NCBI GenBank assembly: GCA_019247515.1
Contig: JAFAOS010000398.1
Span: 1-64,000 of the forward strand
Origin: Chloroflexota bacterium
Lineage (GTDB): Bacteria; Chloroflexota; UBA6077; CF-72
Length of the DNA stretch: 64,000 nucleotides
Direction of reading: 5' to 3'
The notes beneath the pieces are model-generated. The model did not search any database and had not been told where the DNA came from. It saw nothing but the letters and a program-made list of their open reading frames with translations. Below are positions 17,682-26,349 of the stretch, in pieces (position 1 is the stretch's first letter; every line of letters starts with the position of its first letter). The translations under genes and the position numbers were made by a program.

Positions 17682-19634
17682 ATGTCACGTCTGGTCGCCG
17701 TCCTGGTTGGCGCAGCGGTCGCGCTCGCGCTGCTCGCCCCGCTGGCATCGGCCGACCCGTTGACTGGCGCCGTCGACACCCCGCCATCGCCGGCAAGTGC
17801 GTCGCGCATCTCGGCGGCCGACCCGCTGAATGGCGGTTTTCTGGTGCTCAACATGCACGGCATGTTGTTTCACCCCGACACCACCGACATTGGCGAGGAC
17901 CTGAACTACGCGCGCTGGCTGGGCGGTGGCATCGTGCGCGTGTTTGCCACCGACAGTAGCGGTAGCCACGCCTGGGATGGGGCGCGCGTTGGAGCGCGCA
18001 TTGCCGAGATCGCGCCGATGCTGCGAGCGGCTCACCTGCGGCTGATCGTCGCGCTGGTCAACAACCACGCGGCCGTGCCCGGCGAATCGCCCGGCAGTGT
18101 TGGCTGGATGGACAATTACGTCCAACTCCTGCTGCCGTTCTACACGACCAACTGGCGTGGCGCGTATTACACCTTCGTTCACGACCTGATCTCGACGGTC
18201 GAGATCTCCAACGACCAGGACGTGATCTATGCCTGGGAGCTGGGCAACGAGCTTCACACCCCCCGGCAGCCTGACGCGTTGATTCCGTTCATCTCGCAAG
18301 ACGCGGCCTACGTGCGCCAGCTCGATCCCGTAACGCCGATCTTTCCAGGCACCATGGGCGCCAACCACGTGGAGCCGGGAAACCCCAGTTCGTCCATCGC
18401 GCGCTGGCTGTACTGCGAAGCGCCGGTGGACGCGTACACGCTGCACGCGTACGACTGGGTCAGCCGTCAACGTCCCGGCGACATGCCCATCGACTGGGAC
18501 CTCGACAACATCGTTTCCCAGCCCTGCGACAATGGCCGCCGCTTGCCGGTGATTGTCGAGGAGCTCGGTACCTCGCGTGCCCTGCCGGGGGTGTACACCG
18601 CCGACGACGAGGCCGGCCGACTGCAGCAGGAGCAGCGCCAGATCGCGTTCGTGCGGGGTAATCCACAGGTGATCGGCTGGGGCGTGTGGAATGCCGAGAG
18701 TCCGCGCCTGGTGGATCGCACGTTCGTCGACACGCGGCGCGGTTTGACCTCGTATGGCTCGAGCCAGCAGGGCGGCGGATCGTGTTACGACCCGCGCCCG
18801 GACCCCGCACCCGGCGTACGCTGCCAGCTCGAACAGGTGCTGCGGGGGTCACATTTCGCGCGCGTCGCCGCGACCAACACCTGGACGGCCAGCCCGGGCA
18901 ACACCAGCACGGACCCGCTTCAGGGACAGGTCGATCCGTTATCCGGCGGGGACCTCGGCGCCAGCACGCTCACCCTCAACGGCTGGCTCGTGGACCCGGA
19001 CGCGAGCGGTTCGACCGGCATCGACGGGCTCGACGTCTATCAGGGCAGCGATCCAACCACCGCTACCTTGCTGACCGGTGCCCAGCTTGGGCTGACCCGT
19101 TCCGATCCGGCGTCGATCGTCGCCAATCCGGATTGGGCCAGGCCCGGCTTTTCGATCAACCTGCCGCTCGACAACCTGCCAGCCGGACCCACCACCCTGA
19201 CGCTGGCGGCCCGCACCCACAATCGCGGCACCTGGCTCAGCAGCCTGGCCGTCGTGGTTCCCAACCTTGGCTCGATCCTTCCGCCGGTGATTGCCGTCGC
19301 GTCGGCGCCAACACCGTCCGTCGCGACGCTGCCAGCCGCATCCTTCCGCGCGGAGGTGGAGTCGCCGCAGCCGAACGACCAGGTCAGCCGCAGTTTCGTC
19401 GTGCAGGTGCTGGCGCAGGGCGCGGACCACGTCGACATCTACCTGGAGCCTGACCGCGACTTCGGCGGACACCTGGTGGGCTCGGCCACCGTGCCGATCG
19501 GGGTCGCCGCGAACAATCCCGTGAAGATCCTGGTGAACGCTCCGCCCGAGGGTCACACGTTGTACGTGCACGTGGGCTCGTCCGTCTCTGGTCAGCAACA
19601 GGTGCTGACCGTTCCGATCGTGGTTCACTCCTGA
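17682..19634 (+). CDS. Secreted GH-A-clan glycosidase-like protein with C-terminal beta domains
   Basis: A 650-residue protein with a signal peptide (ends ...LAPLASA, about residue 24). The N-terminal ~380 residues resemble a glycosidase TIM barrel: VIYAWELGNELH holds the probable acid/base and LPVIVEELGTS the nucleophile. The C-terminal ~270 residues are rich in Thr, Val, Gly and Pro and read like two beta-sandwich (Ig-like or carbohydrate-binding) domains, which I cannot assign to a family. The ATG at 17682 is chosen because the signal peptide begins there; the track's upstream residues are antisense to the [2Fe-2S] gene. It is followed after five bases by a related lipoprotein, so the two probably form an operon. 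Confidence 0.8.
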   Translation: MSRLVAVLVGAAVALALLAPLASADPLTGAVDTPPSPASASRISAADPLNGGFLVLNMHGMLFHPDTTDIGEDLNYARWLGGGIVRVFATDSSGSHAWDGARVGARIAEIAPMLRAAHLRLIVALVNNHAAVPGESPGSVGWMDNYVQLLLPFYTTNWRGAYYTFVHDLISTVEISNDQDVIYAWELGNELHTPRQPDALIPFISQDAAYVRQLDPVTPIFPGTMGANHVEPGNPSSSIARWLYCEAPVDAYTLHAYDWVSRQRPGDMPIDWDLDNIVSQPCDNGRRLPVIVEELGTSRALPGVYTADDEAGRLQQEQRQIAFVRGNPQVIGWGVWNAESPRLVDRTFVDTRRGLTSYGSSQQGGGSCYDPRPDPAPGVRCQLEQVLRGSHFARVAATNTWTASPGNTSTDPLQGQVDPLSGGDLGASTLTLNGWLVDPDASGSTGIDGLDVYQGSDPTTATLLTGAQLGLTRSDPASIVANPDWARPGFSINLPLDNLPAGPTTLTLAARTHNRGTWLSSLAVVVPNLGSILPPVIAVASAPTPSVATLPAASFRAEVESPQPNDQVSRSFVVQVLAQGADHVDIYLEPDRDFGGHLVGSATVPIGVAANNPVKILVNAPPEGHTLYVHVGSSVSGQQQVLTVPIVVHS

Positions 19635-19639
19635 CAGAC

Positions 19640-20893
19640 GTGGCGTCTCGGCTTCGAATCGCCACCGTGTGCTTACTGACCCTGCTGGTGGCGGCATGTT
19701 CGGCGCCCACTCCGCCGCCGGCCGCCGCCCCTCCAGCCCCGAGGCTGACTCCGACTGTCGCGGCCCCGGCCACGCTGGCGCCGACGCCGGTGCCGACGGC
19801 AACGCAACCACCGGCGCCAACCGCCACGTCGCGCCCGGCGGCGCCGGCGACTCCCAAACCCGTTTCGCAACTGGACTACGGCGTGCACATGTTTATCGAA
19901 GACCATCCCGCGACCACCCGCCGCGACCTGCAGATGGCCCTCGACGGCGGCTTCCACTGGCAGAAAAGCCTGTTCCAGTGGCGCGAGATCGAAGGCGCGG
20001 GCAAGGACCAGTTCGACTGGCGCGATTCGGATCGCGTCGTACAGGCCAGCAATGCTGCTGGCTTGAAGATTATCGCTCGCCTGGACTTCGAACCGGACTG
20101 GGCGCGGGCCGATCACGCGCACAACGGTCCGCCTGACAACTACCAGGATTACTGGGACTTCGTCTGGGCGTTCGTGACGCGCTATCGCACCGACTCGCGC
20201 ATCGGACACGTGCAGGCGATCGAGGTCTGGAACGAACCAAATCTCGATCGCGAGTGGGGCAACCAGATCATCAACGCCGAGTCGGCCGCCGACTACGTGC
20301 GCCTGCTGGACGGCGCCTATCAGGCCGCGCACGCCGCCGACCCGGACATCGTGGTCATTTCGGCGGGTCTGTCGCCCAGCGGTGTGACGAACGGTCACTC
20401 CGCCGACGACGTCCAGTACCTGAAATGGATGTACGCGGCCGGTCTGTCAGGCAAATACGACGTGCTCGGCGCGCACGCCAACACCGAAGCACCGGACCCC
20501 GCGGCGCAACTGGGCGCGCTCGACCTGTTTCCCGACGGCAGCTTTTATTTCCGACGTGTCGAGCAGTTGCGCCAGGTCATGGTCGACAACGGCGACGCTG
20601 CCAGGCAGATCTGGTTGACGGAGTGGGGCTGGACTGCCGACACGGTCCACCCGGACTACAGCTGGTTTGCCGTCAGCGAGGACAGAAAGGCCAGCAACCT
20701 GATCGAAGCCTTCCAGTATGCGCGCGAGTACTGGTCGCCGTGGATTGGCGTGATGTCCGTGTGGACGCTCCCCGATCCATCGTGGGACAGGACGCGCGAG
20801 GAGTACTGGTGGGCGATCGCCGATCCGGATGGCAAGCCGCGGGCCGCCTACAGCCTGATCCGCACGGACCGCCAGAACGGGATACTACCGTAG
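19640..20893 (+). CDS. GH39/GH5-like glycosidase lipoprotein
   Basis: A 417-residue lipoprotein. Residues 1-20 are a signal with lipobox LLVAAC (Cys20), and about 50 residues of Pro/Ala/Thr-rich linker follow. The TIM-barrel domain has IEVWNEPNLDREWG (acid/base Glu) and IWLTEWGWTAD (nucleophile Glu). It is expected to be tethered outside the cell, acting on a glycoside or polysaccharide, and its barrel resembles the 9790 protein. A GTG start follows the upstream stop by five bases. It ends overlapping the convergent P450 gene by nine bases. Confidence 0.83.
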   Translation: MASRLRIATVCLLTLLVAACSAPTPPPAAAPPAPRLTPTVAAPATLAPTPVPTATQPPAPTATSRPAAPATPKPVSQLDYGVHMFIEDHPATTRRDLQMALDGGFHWQKSLFQWREIEGAGKDQFDWRDSDRVVQASNAAGLKIIARLDFEPDWARADHAHNGPPDNYQDYWDFVWAFVTRYRTDSRIGHVQAIEVWNEPNLDREWGNQIINAESAADYVRLLDGAYQAAHAADPDIVVISAGLSPSGVTNGHSADDVQYLKWMYAAGLSGKYDVLGAHANTEAPDPAAQLGALDLFPDGSFYFRRVEQLRQVMVDNGDAARQIWLTEWGWTADTVHPDYSWFAVSEDRKASNLIEAFQYAREYWSPWIGVMSVWTLPDPSWDRTREEYWWAIADPDGKPRAAYSLIRTDRQNGILP

Positions 20894-22144
20894 ACGGACC
20901 GGCATCCTTTTGATGCCGTTGATGAAGTTCGAGCGCAGCCGCTCGGGTTTACCGTTCAGCTCGATGCGCGGGTAGCGGGCGAAAAGCTCCTCGAACATCA
21001 CGCGGATCTCTTTCCTGGCAAACTCGGCGCCCAGGCAGTAGTGCTCGTGATGGCCGAATGCCAGGTGGTCGTTCGGCGAGCGGGTGATGTCAAAGCGGTA
21101 CGGATCCGTAAAGACGTCTTCGTCGCGATTCGCCGATGGATACCACATCAGCACCGACTCGTCGGCCTGCATTTTCTGCCCACGCACCTCGACCTCGGCG
21201 GTGGTCCGCCGCGCCATGTGGTGCAGGGGCGACGTCCAGCGCAGGATCTCGTCGACGGCGCTGTCGAGCAGCGACATGTCCGCCTGCAGCCGCGCCCGCT
21301 CCTCAGGATGCTCGCACAGCACCCACAGCCCACCCGAGATCGCGTTCCGCGTCGTTTCGTTGCCAGCCACGACGAGCAGGAAGCAAAACGCGAGGATGTC
21401 GGATTCGCTCAGCTTCTCGCCGTCAACTTCCGATTCCATCAGCACGTTGACCAGGTCATCGCCCGGCGTCTTGCGGCGTTCTTCGAGCAAGTCGCGAAAG
21501 AACTCGGTCATCTTGAGGCGTCCGGCCAGAGCGGTCCGGCTCCGCGCTGCCAGTGTCCCGCGCTCTTCTTCGGCCAGCACCTGCGCCTGGTACTCCGGGT
21601 CCGCGGCGCCCAACGTCAGGTTGGTGAGTTGAAACATGAGCGGCCAGTCCGGCTCGGGCACGCCCATCAGCCCGCAGATGACCGCCAGCGGCAGTTGACT
21701 GGCGACGTCGAGCACGAAGTCGCACTCGGCGCGGTCCGCCAGTCGGTCCAGAATGTGGATCGCGATCTCCCGAATTTTCGGCTCCATCGCGTTCACGGCG
21801 CGCGGCGTGAAGCCGCGATTGACCAGTCGACGCACCTTGACGTGGCGCGGCGGGTCCATGGTGATGATGCTGACGCCGCCCGGCTGCGTGAGGGCGTTGG
21901 GGTTGTTCTCGGGGTCGCGCAATCCAGGCCCGGTGATGCCCCTGGTCGAGCTGAAGAGCTCGGGATGCGACGACACGAACTTGACGTCCTCGTACTTGAG
22001 CACGTTCCAGAAGCCCCTGAGCTCGGCGTCGCCTTCATTCCAGTAGACCGGCGCTTCATGGCGCAGCGTGCGCAGCACCTCGTGGGCCTGTCCGCGCTCG
22101 AAGATGTCGAGATCCAGGAGGTTGATGTTGTCGACGACGGTCAC
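20885..22144 (-). CDS. Cytochrome P450
   Basis: A 419-residue soluble bacterial-type P450, predicted to hydroxylate an organic substrate using electrons from a ferredoxin system not encoded nearby. The I-helix motif AGNETT (260-265) is intact, as is the ExxR pair (E299, R302, in DEILRW). The heme loop is FGHHEHYCLG, with Cys370 as thiolate ligand; the usual second Gly of FGxGxHxC is His366. I chose the GTG at 22144, preceded by GGGGGA, and dropped 72 upstream residues of the track ORF. It lies 32 bases downstream of the CoxL-like gene and may be co-transcribed with it. Confidence 0.92.
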   Translation of the reverse strand: MTVVDNINLLDLDIFERGQAHEVLRTLRHEAPVYWNEGDAELRGFWNVLKYEDVKFVSSHPELFSSTRGITGPGLRDPENNPNALTQPGGVSIITMDPPRHVKVRRLVNRGFTPRAVNAMEPKIREIAIHILDRLADRAECDFVLDVASQLPLAVICGLMGVPEPDWPLMFQLTNLTLGAADPEYQAQVLAEEERGTLAARSRTALAGRLKMTEFFRDLLEERRKTPGDDLVNVLMESEVDGEKLSESDILAFCFLLVVAGNETTRNAISGGLWVLCEHPEERARLQADMSLLDSAVDEILRWTSPLHHMARRTTAEVEVRGQKMQADESVLMWYPSANRDEDVFTDPYRFDITRSPNDHLAFGHHEHYCLGAEFARKEIRVMFEELFARYPRIELNGKPERLRSNFINGIKRMPVRLR

Positions 22145-22176
22145 GCGTTCCCCCAAAAATCTGTGAAGCCCTGATC

Positions 22177-24471
22177 CTACATCGAGTTCAGGACCCGCCA
22201 GACCTTTTCCGAGGTCAGCGGAAAGTCGAGTTGTTCGACGTCCGCGCCCGCTCCCACCAGGGCATCGACCACCGCGTTCGCCAGCGCCGGTGGAGCGCCG
22301 ACGGTCCCGCTCTCGCCCAGACCTTTGGTGCCGAGCGTGTTGAACGGCGCCGGCGTGCACGTTTCGCCGACCAGGAACGGCGGCAGATCGCTCGCGCGCG
22401 GAACGGCGTAGTCGCCGAAGGCGCCAGTCAGCAGCGTGCCGTTTTCGTCGTAGACCATCTCTTCGAACAGCGCCTGCCCGAAGCCCTGGGCGATGCCACC
22501 CACGATCTGGGCAGTGGCGAGGAGGGGGTTGACGATGACGCCGGCGTCGTCGACGGCGACGAACTTCTCGACCGTCACGCTGCCCGTGTCACGGTCGATC
22601 GACACCGCCGCCAGGTGGGTGCCGTACGGATACGTGGTGTCTGGCGCATAGCGCTCGTTTGCGCTGAGCCCGGGCTCCATGCCTTCCGGCAGGCGCGCCG
22701 GATCGTACGCCGCCGCGACGACCTCGGTGAACTCGACTCCACGACCCGGCACGCCGGTCGGGAAGAAGCTGGACCCGTCGAAGTCCACCTCGTCGGCTTC
22801 GACCTCGAGCAGGTGCCCGGCCACTGTCTTCATCCGATCCACGACTTTGCCGGCCGCAATCTTGGCCGCGCCGCCGCCGTGGGTCATGCTGCGGCTGCCG
22901 AACGTGCCGACTCCGGGTGGCACCCGCCGACTGTCACCCTGAACCACCTTTACCCGATCGGGCGTCACCTGGAACGCGTCGGCCACCACCTGGGCAAAGG
23001 ACGTGTGATGCCCCTGACCGTGCGACAGCGACCCTGATTCCAGCACGATCGAGCCGTCGGGCTCGACGCGGACGCGGCCGCTCTCGAAGCCGGCGCCGCC
23101 GGCCGGCTCGACGAACGTGCACACGCCAATCCCGTACACGCCTCCCTCGGCGCGCCGCTGGTCGCGTTCGCGCAGTAGCCGCGGGTAGCCTGCCAGCTCG
23201 AGCGCGTGATCGAGCGTCAGCGCGTAGTCGCCCGAGTCGTACTGGTTGCCGATGGGTGTCGTGTACGGAAAAGCGTCGGGCGGAATGAAGTTCATGCGGC
23301 GGATCTCGAGCGGATCGAGACCCAGCTCTCGCGCGGCCGCGTCGACGACGCGTTCGGCGATGAGCGCCGCCTCTGGCCGGCCCGCGCCACGATACGGACC
23401 CGTCGGCGCTCGATGCGTGAACAGGCCGACCGCCGTGCCGCGCGCGACCTTCACGTCGTAGGCGCCCGTCATCATCCGCGGACCGCCGGTTGGAATCATC
23501 GGCGTGACGCCGTACAGGTAGGCGCCCAGGTTGCCCAGATTGCGCGAGCGCATGGCCAGCAGCTTGCCTGCGCGTGAGAAGGCGGCCTCCACGAACGCCA
23601 CCTGGTCGCGGCCGGCCATCATCGTGAGGAAGTCGTCCGATCGCGTCGCCGACCAGCGGACCGAGCGTTTGTGCTCGTGGGCGAAGTACATGGCCAGGAG
23701 CTCTTCGCGATACGGAGTGCCCTTGGCGCCGAAACCACCGCCCACGTCCAGCGCCAGCACGTCGAAGTCCTCGGCCGGCAGGCCAAGCGCGGTGCGGGCA
23801 TTGCTGGGCGAGGCGAACGTCTGCTGGTGCGAGGGGTGCACCAGGAAGCGGTCCTGCTCGGGCAGGTACTCGACGGCAATGACGCGGGGCTCCATCGTCA
23901 CGGGGTTGATGCGCGGGCTCTCGACACGCAGTTTCACCACGTGGTCCGCGCCCTTGAACGCCGCGGCGACTTCGTCCTCGGAGGAGCCGTAGGTCACCTC
24001 GAAGGCCACGTTGGTGCCGAGCTCGGGATGGACGAGCGGCGCCCCGTCCGCTTCTGCCTCTTCCACGCCCGAGACAACCGGCAGTGGCTCCCATTCGGCC
24101 TCGATCAGGTCCGCCGCGTCGCGCGCGCGCATCGGGTCGTCGGCCAGGACGGCCGCCACCGCCTCGCCCGTGTAGCGCGCCTCGTCGACCACCAGCAGCG
24201 GATGATGCACGTCCTTCACGTTGGGCACGAACGGCGCGACCGCCACTGCGCCGAGGGTCGCCACGTCCTTGCCGATCAGCACGTCGACCACGCCCGGCGC
24301 TCGCCTGGCCTGTTCGACGTCGATCGCCACCAGCCGCGCGTGCGGGTACGGACTCCGATACACGCCAACGTGCAGCAGGTCCGCCAGGTGGACGTCTTCT
24401 ACGTACTGCCCCGCGCCCGTGACCAGCCGTCGGTCCTCAAAGCGGCGGAGCGGCTTGCCGATCCAACTCAC
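22177..24471 (-). CDS. CoxL-like molybdenum hydroxylase large subunit (form II type)
   Basis: A 764-residue molybdopterin-binding subunit of the xanthine-dehydrogenase/CO-dehydrogenase superfamily. Visible are the N-terminal hammerhead domain, GGGFGAKG, PYRGAGRPEA and the catalytic Glu in GTKGLGESG. The form II signature YRGAGR in place of form I AYRCSFR argues against true CO dehydrogenase. No CoxS or CoxM partner lies beside it; the nearest [2Fe-2S] subunit is at 17126, in another operon. The start codon is GTG at 24471. It follows the ABC exporter genes on the same strand after 27 bases. An aldehyde or heterocycle substrate is likely, but unknown. Confidence 0.9.
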   Translation of the reverse strand: MSWIGKPLRRFEDRRLVTGAGQYVEDVHLADLLHVGVYRSPYPHARLVAIDVEQARRAPGVVDVLIGKDVATLGAVAVAPFVPNVKDVHHPLLVVDEARYTGEAVAAVLADDPMRARDAADLIEAEWEPLPVVSGVEEAEADGAPLVHPELGTNVAFEVTYGSSEDEVAAAFKGADHVVKLRVESPRINPVTMEPRVIAVEYLPEQDRFLVHPSHQQTFASPSNARTALGLPAEDFDVLALDVGGGFGAKGTPYREELLAMYFAHEHKRSVRWSATRSDDFLTMMAGRDQVAFVEAAFSRAGKLLAMRSRNLGNLGAYLYGVTPMIPTGGPRMMTGAYDVKVARGTAVGLFTHRAPTGPYRGAGRPEAALIAERVVDAAARELGLDPLEIRRMNFIPPDAFPYTTPIGNQYDSGDYALTLDHALELAGYPRLLRERDQRRAEGGVYGIGVCTFVEPAGGAGFESGRVRVEPDGSIVLESGSLSHGQGHHTSFAQVVADAFQVTPDRVKVVQGDSRRVPPGVGTFGSRSMTHGGGAAKIAAGKVVDRMKTVAGHLLEVEADEVDFDGSSFFPTGVPGRGVEFTEVVAAAYDPARLPEGMEPGLSANERYAPDTTYPYGTHLAAVSIDRDTGSVTVEKFVAVDDAGVIVNPLLATAQIVGGIAQGFGQALFEEMVYDENGTLLTGAFGDYAVPRASDLPPFLVGETCTPAPFNTLGTKGLGESGTVGAPPALANAVVDALVGAGADVEQLDFPLTSEKVWRVLNSM

Positions 24472-24498
24472 CGTGACAGGGTACCCGTCGAGAGGCCG

Positions 24499-26349
24499 CT
24501 AGGCTGGAACCATCTCCGCGAACTGCTGCTGGTACAGGCTGAAGTAGTGCCCGCGCTCGGCCAGGAGCGTCCGATGCGTGCCGCGCTCGATGACGCGGCC
24601 GCCGTCGAGCACCAGCACCTGGTCCGCCGCGCGGATCGTCGACAGGCGGTGGGCGATGACCAGCGAGGTGCGCCCGGCCAGCAGCTTGCCGAGCGCTTGC
24701 TGGACCAGCAGCTCGGTTTGCGAGTCGATGTTGGAGGTCGCCTCGTCCAGGATCAGCACGCGCGGATCGGCCAGCACCGCGCGGGCGATGGCGATCAGCT
24801 GACGCTGACCCAGCGACAGATTCGCGGCGCGCTCCAGCACCGGCGTTTCGTAGCCGTCGGCCATGCGCATGATGAACTCGTGGGCATTGGCCACCTTGGC
24901 GGCGGCGATGATCTGGTCCTGGCTCGCCTCGGGCCTGCCGTAGCGGATGTTGTCGCCAATGCTGCCCGAGAACAGGAAGTTGTCCTGCAGCACGAGCCCG
25001 ATCGACGAGCGCAGCGTCTTGAACGACACCTCGCGCAGGTCGTAACCGTCGAGCAGGACCGCGCCCGCCACCGGGTCGTAAAAACGGCACAGGAGCGAAG
25101 CGATCGTCGTCTTGCCCGCGCCAGTGTGACCCACCAGGGCGATCATCTCGCCTGGATCGGCATGGAAGCTGACGTCGTCGAGCACCGGCTCGCGCCCATA
25201 GGAGAAGGTCACGTCGCGGAACTCCACTTCGCCGCGGACGTGCGGGATAACCACGGGCTCCTGAGCCTCGTGGATGGTGATCGGCTCGTCGAGGAGCTCG
25301 AAGACCTTCTCGGCAGCCGCCGTGGCCGCCTGGAGCTGGTTGTAGAACTGCGTCAGGGTGCGGATCGGCTGGAAGAAGCGGGTGATGTACGCCAGGAAGG
25401 CGACCAGCACGCCGAGTGTTACTTCGCCGCCGTTGACCATCAGCCAACCGCCGTAAGCGATGACGGCGACGGTCGCCGCGGCGTTGCACAGCTCCACGAT
25501 CGGCAGCAGCATCGACGACAGCGTGTTGGCTTTGATATTGGCGACGCGGTTGTCTTCATTGAGGGCGTCGAACTGTTCGAAGCTCGCGTCCTCGCGCGCG
25601 AAGGCCTGCACGACGCGCACCCCGGCGAAGGACTCGGCGAACTCACCGGTCAGCGTGGCGATAGTGATGCGTGAACGACGGTAGGCGACCTTCGCCTTTT
25701 CGGTGAAGATCCAGACCGCGATCACCATCAGCGGCATGACGGCGAACGTCACCAGCGCGAGTTTGGGCGCCAGGATAACCATGGCCATGACGGTGAACGT
25801 GAGTGTCAGCACGTCGCTCAGCGCCTGCACGATGCCATTGCTGAGCAGCTCATTGACCGTCTGGACGTCGTTGATGACGCGCGACACGACGACGCCGGCT
25901 GGCGTCTTGTCGAAGTACTGCAGCGGCAGACGCTGGATGTGGCGCACCATGTCGCTGCGCATGGACTGCAGCATGCGCTGGCCCACGACGGTCATGACCT
26001 GGAACTGGGCCCAGTTGGCCAGGAACGAGCCGAAATAGGCCAGCAGTGTGAGCCCCAGGAACACGGTCATGCCGATGTAGTCGCCGGTCGAGACGTAATT
26101 GTCGATGGCGACCTTGGTCCAGATTGGGCCGATGGTGAGCAGCGCGGCCTGCGCGAAGGTCATTAGCAGCGAGAAGGCAACGCCGCCGCGGTACGGCCGG
26201 ACGTAGGTCAGGGCGCGCCTGGTGATATGTGGGTCGTAGACGGCGCCGTCGACGTCCGCGACGTTGGCGAGCATGCCGGGGCCGGGGCCACCGCCGCCCC
26301 GATTCATGCCGCCGCCCCAGCCGCCTCCTCCGCCGCCGCCGCCCATCAT
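24499..26349 (-). CDS. ABC exporter half-transporter B (membrane + ATPase), Gly-rich N-terminus
   Basis: A 616-residue fused exporter. Residues ~45-330 form six transmembrane helices, and the C-terminal ATPase has Walker A GHTGAGKTT, Walker B VLILDEATSN, H-loop IAHRLST and signature LSLGQRQ in place of LSGGQ. It begins with 26 residues made mostly of glycine (MMGGGGGGGGWGGGMNR...). It overlaps the upstream exporter gene by four bases (ATGA), so the two almost certainly form a heterodimer exporting a drug, lipid or peptide. The MarR gene at the head of the set suggests drug-type induction. Confidence 0.92.
   Translation of the reverse strand: MMGGGGGGGGWGGGMNRGGGGPGPGMLANVADVDGAVYDPHITRRALTYVRPYRGGVAFSLLMTFAQAALLTIGPIWTKVAIDNYVSTGDYIGMTVFLGLTLLAYFGSFLANWAQFQVMTVVGQRMLQSMRSDMVRHIQRLPLQYFDKTPAGVVVSRVINDVQTVNELLSNGIVQALSDVLTLTFTVMAMVILAPKLALVTFAVMPLMVIAVWIFTEKAKVAYRRSRITIATLTGEFAESFAGVRVVQAFAREDASFEQFDALNEDNRVANIKANTLSSMLLPIVELCNAAATVAVIAYGGWLMVNGGEVTLGVLVAFLAYITRFFQPIRTLTQFYNQLQAATAAAEKVFELLDEPITIHEAQEPVVIPHVRGEVEFRDVTFSYGREPVLDDVSFHADPGEMIALVGHTGAGKTTIASLLCRFYDPVAGAVLLDGYDLREVSFKTLRSSIGLVLQDNFLFSGSIGDNIRYGRPEASQDQIIAAAKVANAHEFIMRMADGYETPVLERAANLSLGQRQLIAIARAVLADPRVLILDEATSNIDSQTELLVQQALGKLLAGRTSLVIAHRLSTIRAADQVLVLDGGRVIERGTHRTLLAERGHYFSLYQQQFAEMVPA

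Noticed and set aside
22177-24471. True CO dehydrogenase (CoxL form I)
   Set aside because: The form I active-site loop AYRCSFR is absent, YRGAGR is present, and no CoxS/CoxM genes adjoin it.
23671-25674. 667-residue plus-strand ORF
   Set aside because: Antisense of the CoxL-like and ABC exporter genes; long open antisense frames are common at this GC content.
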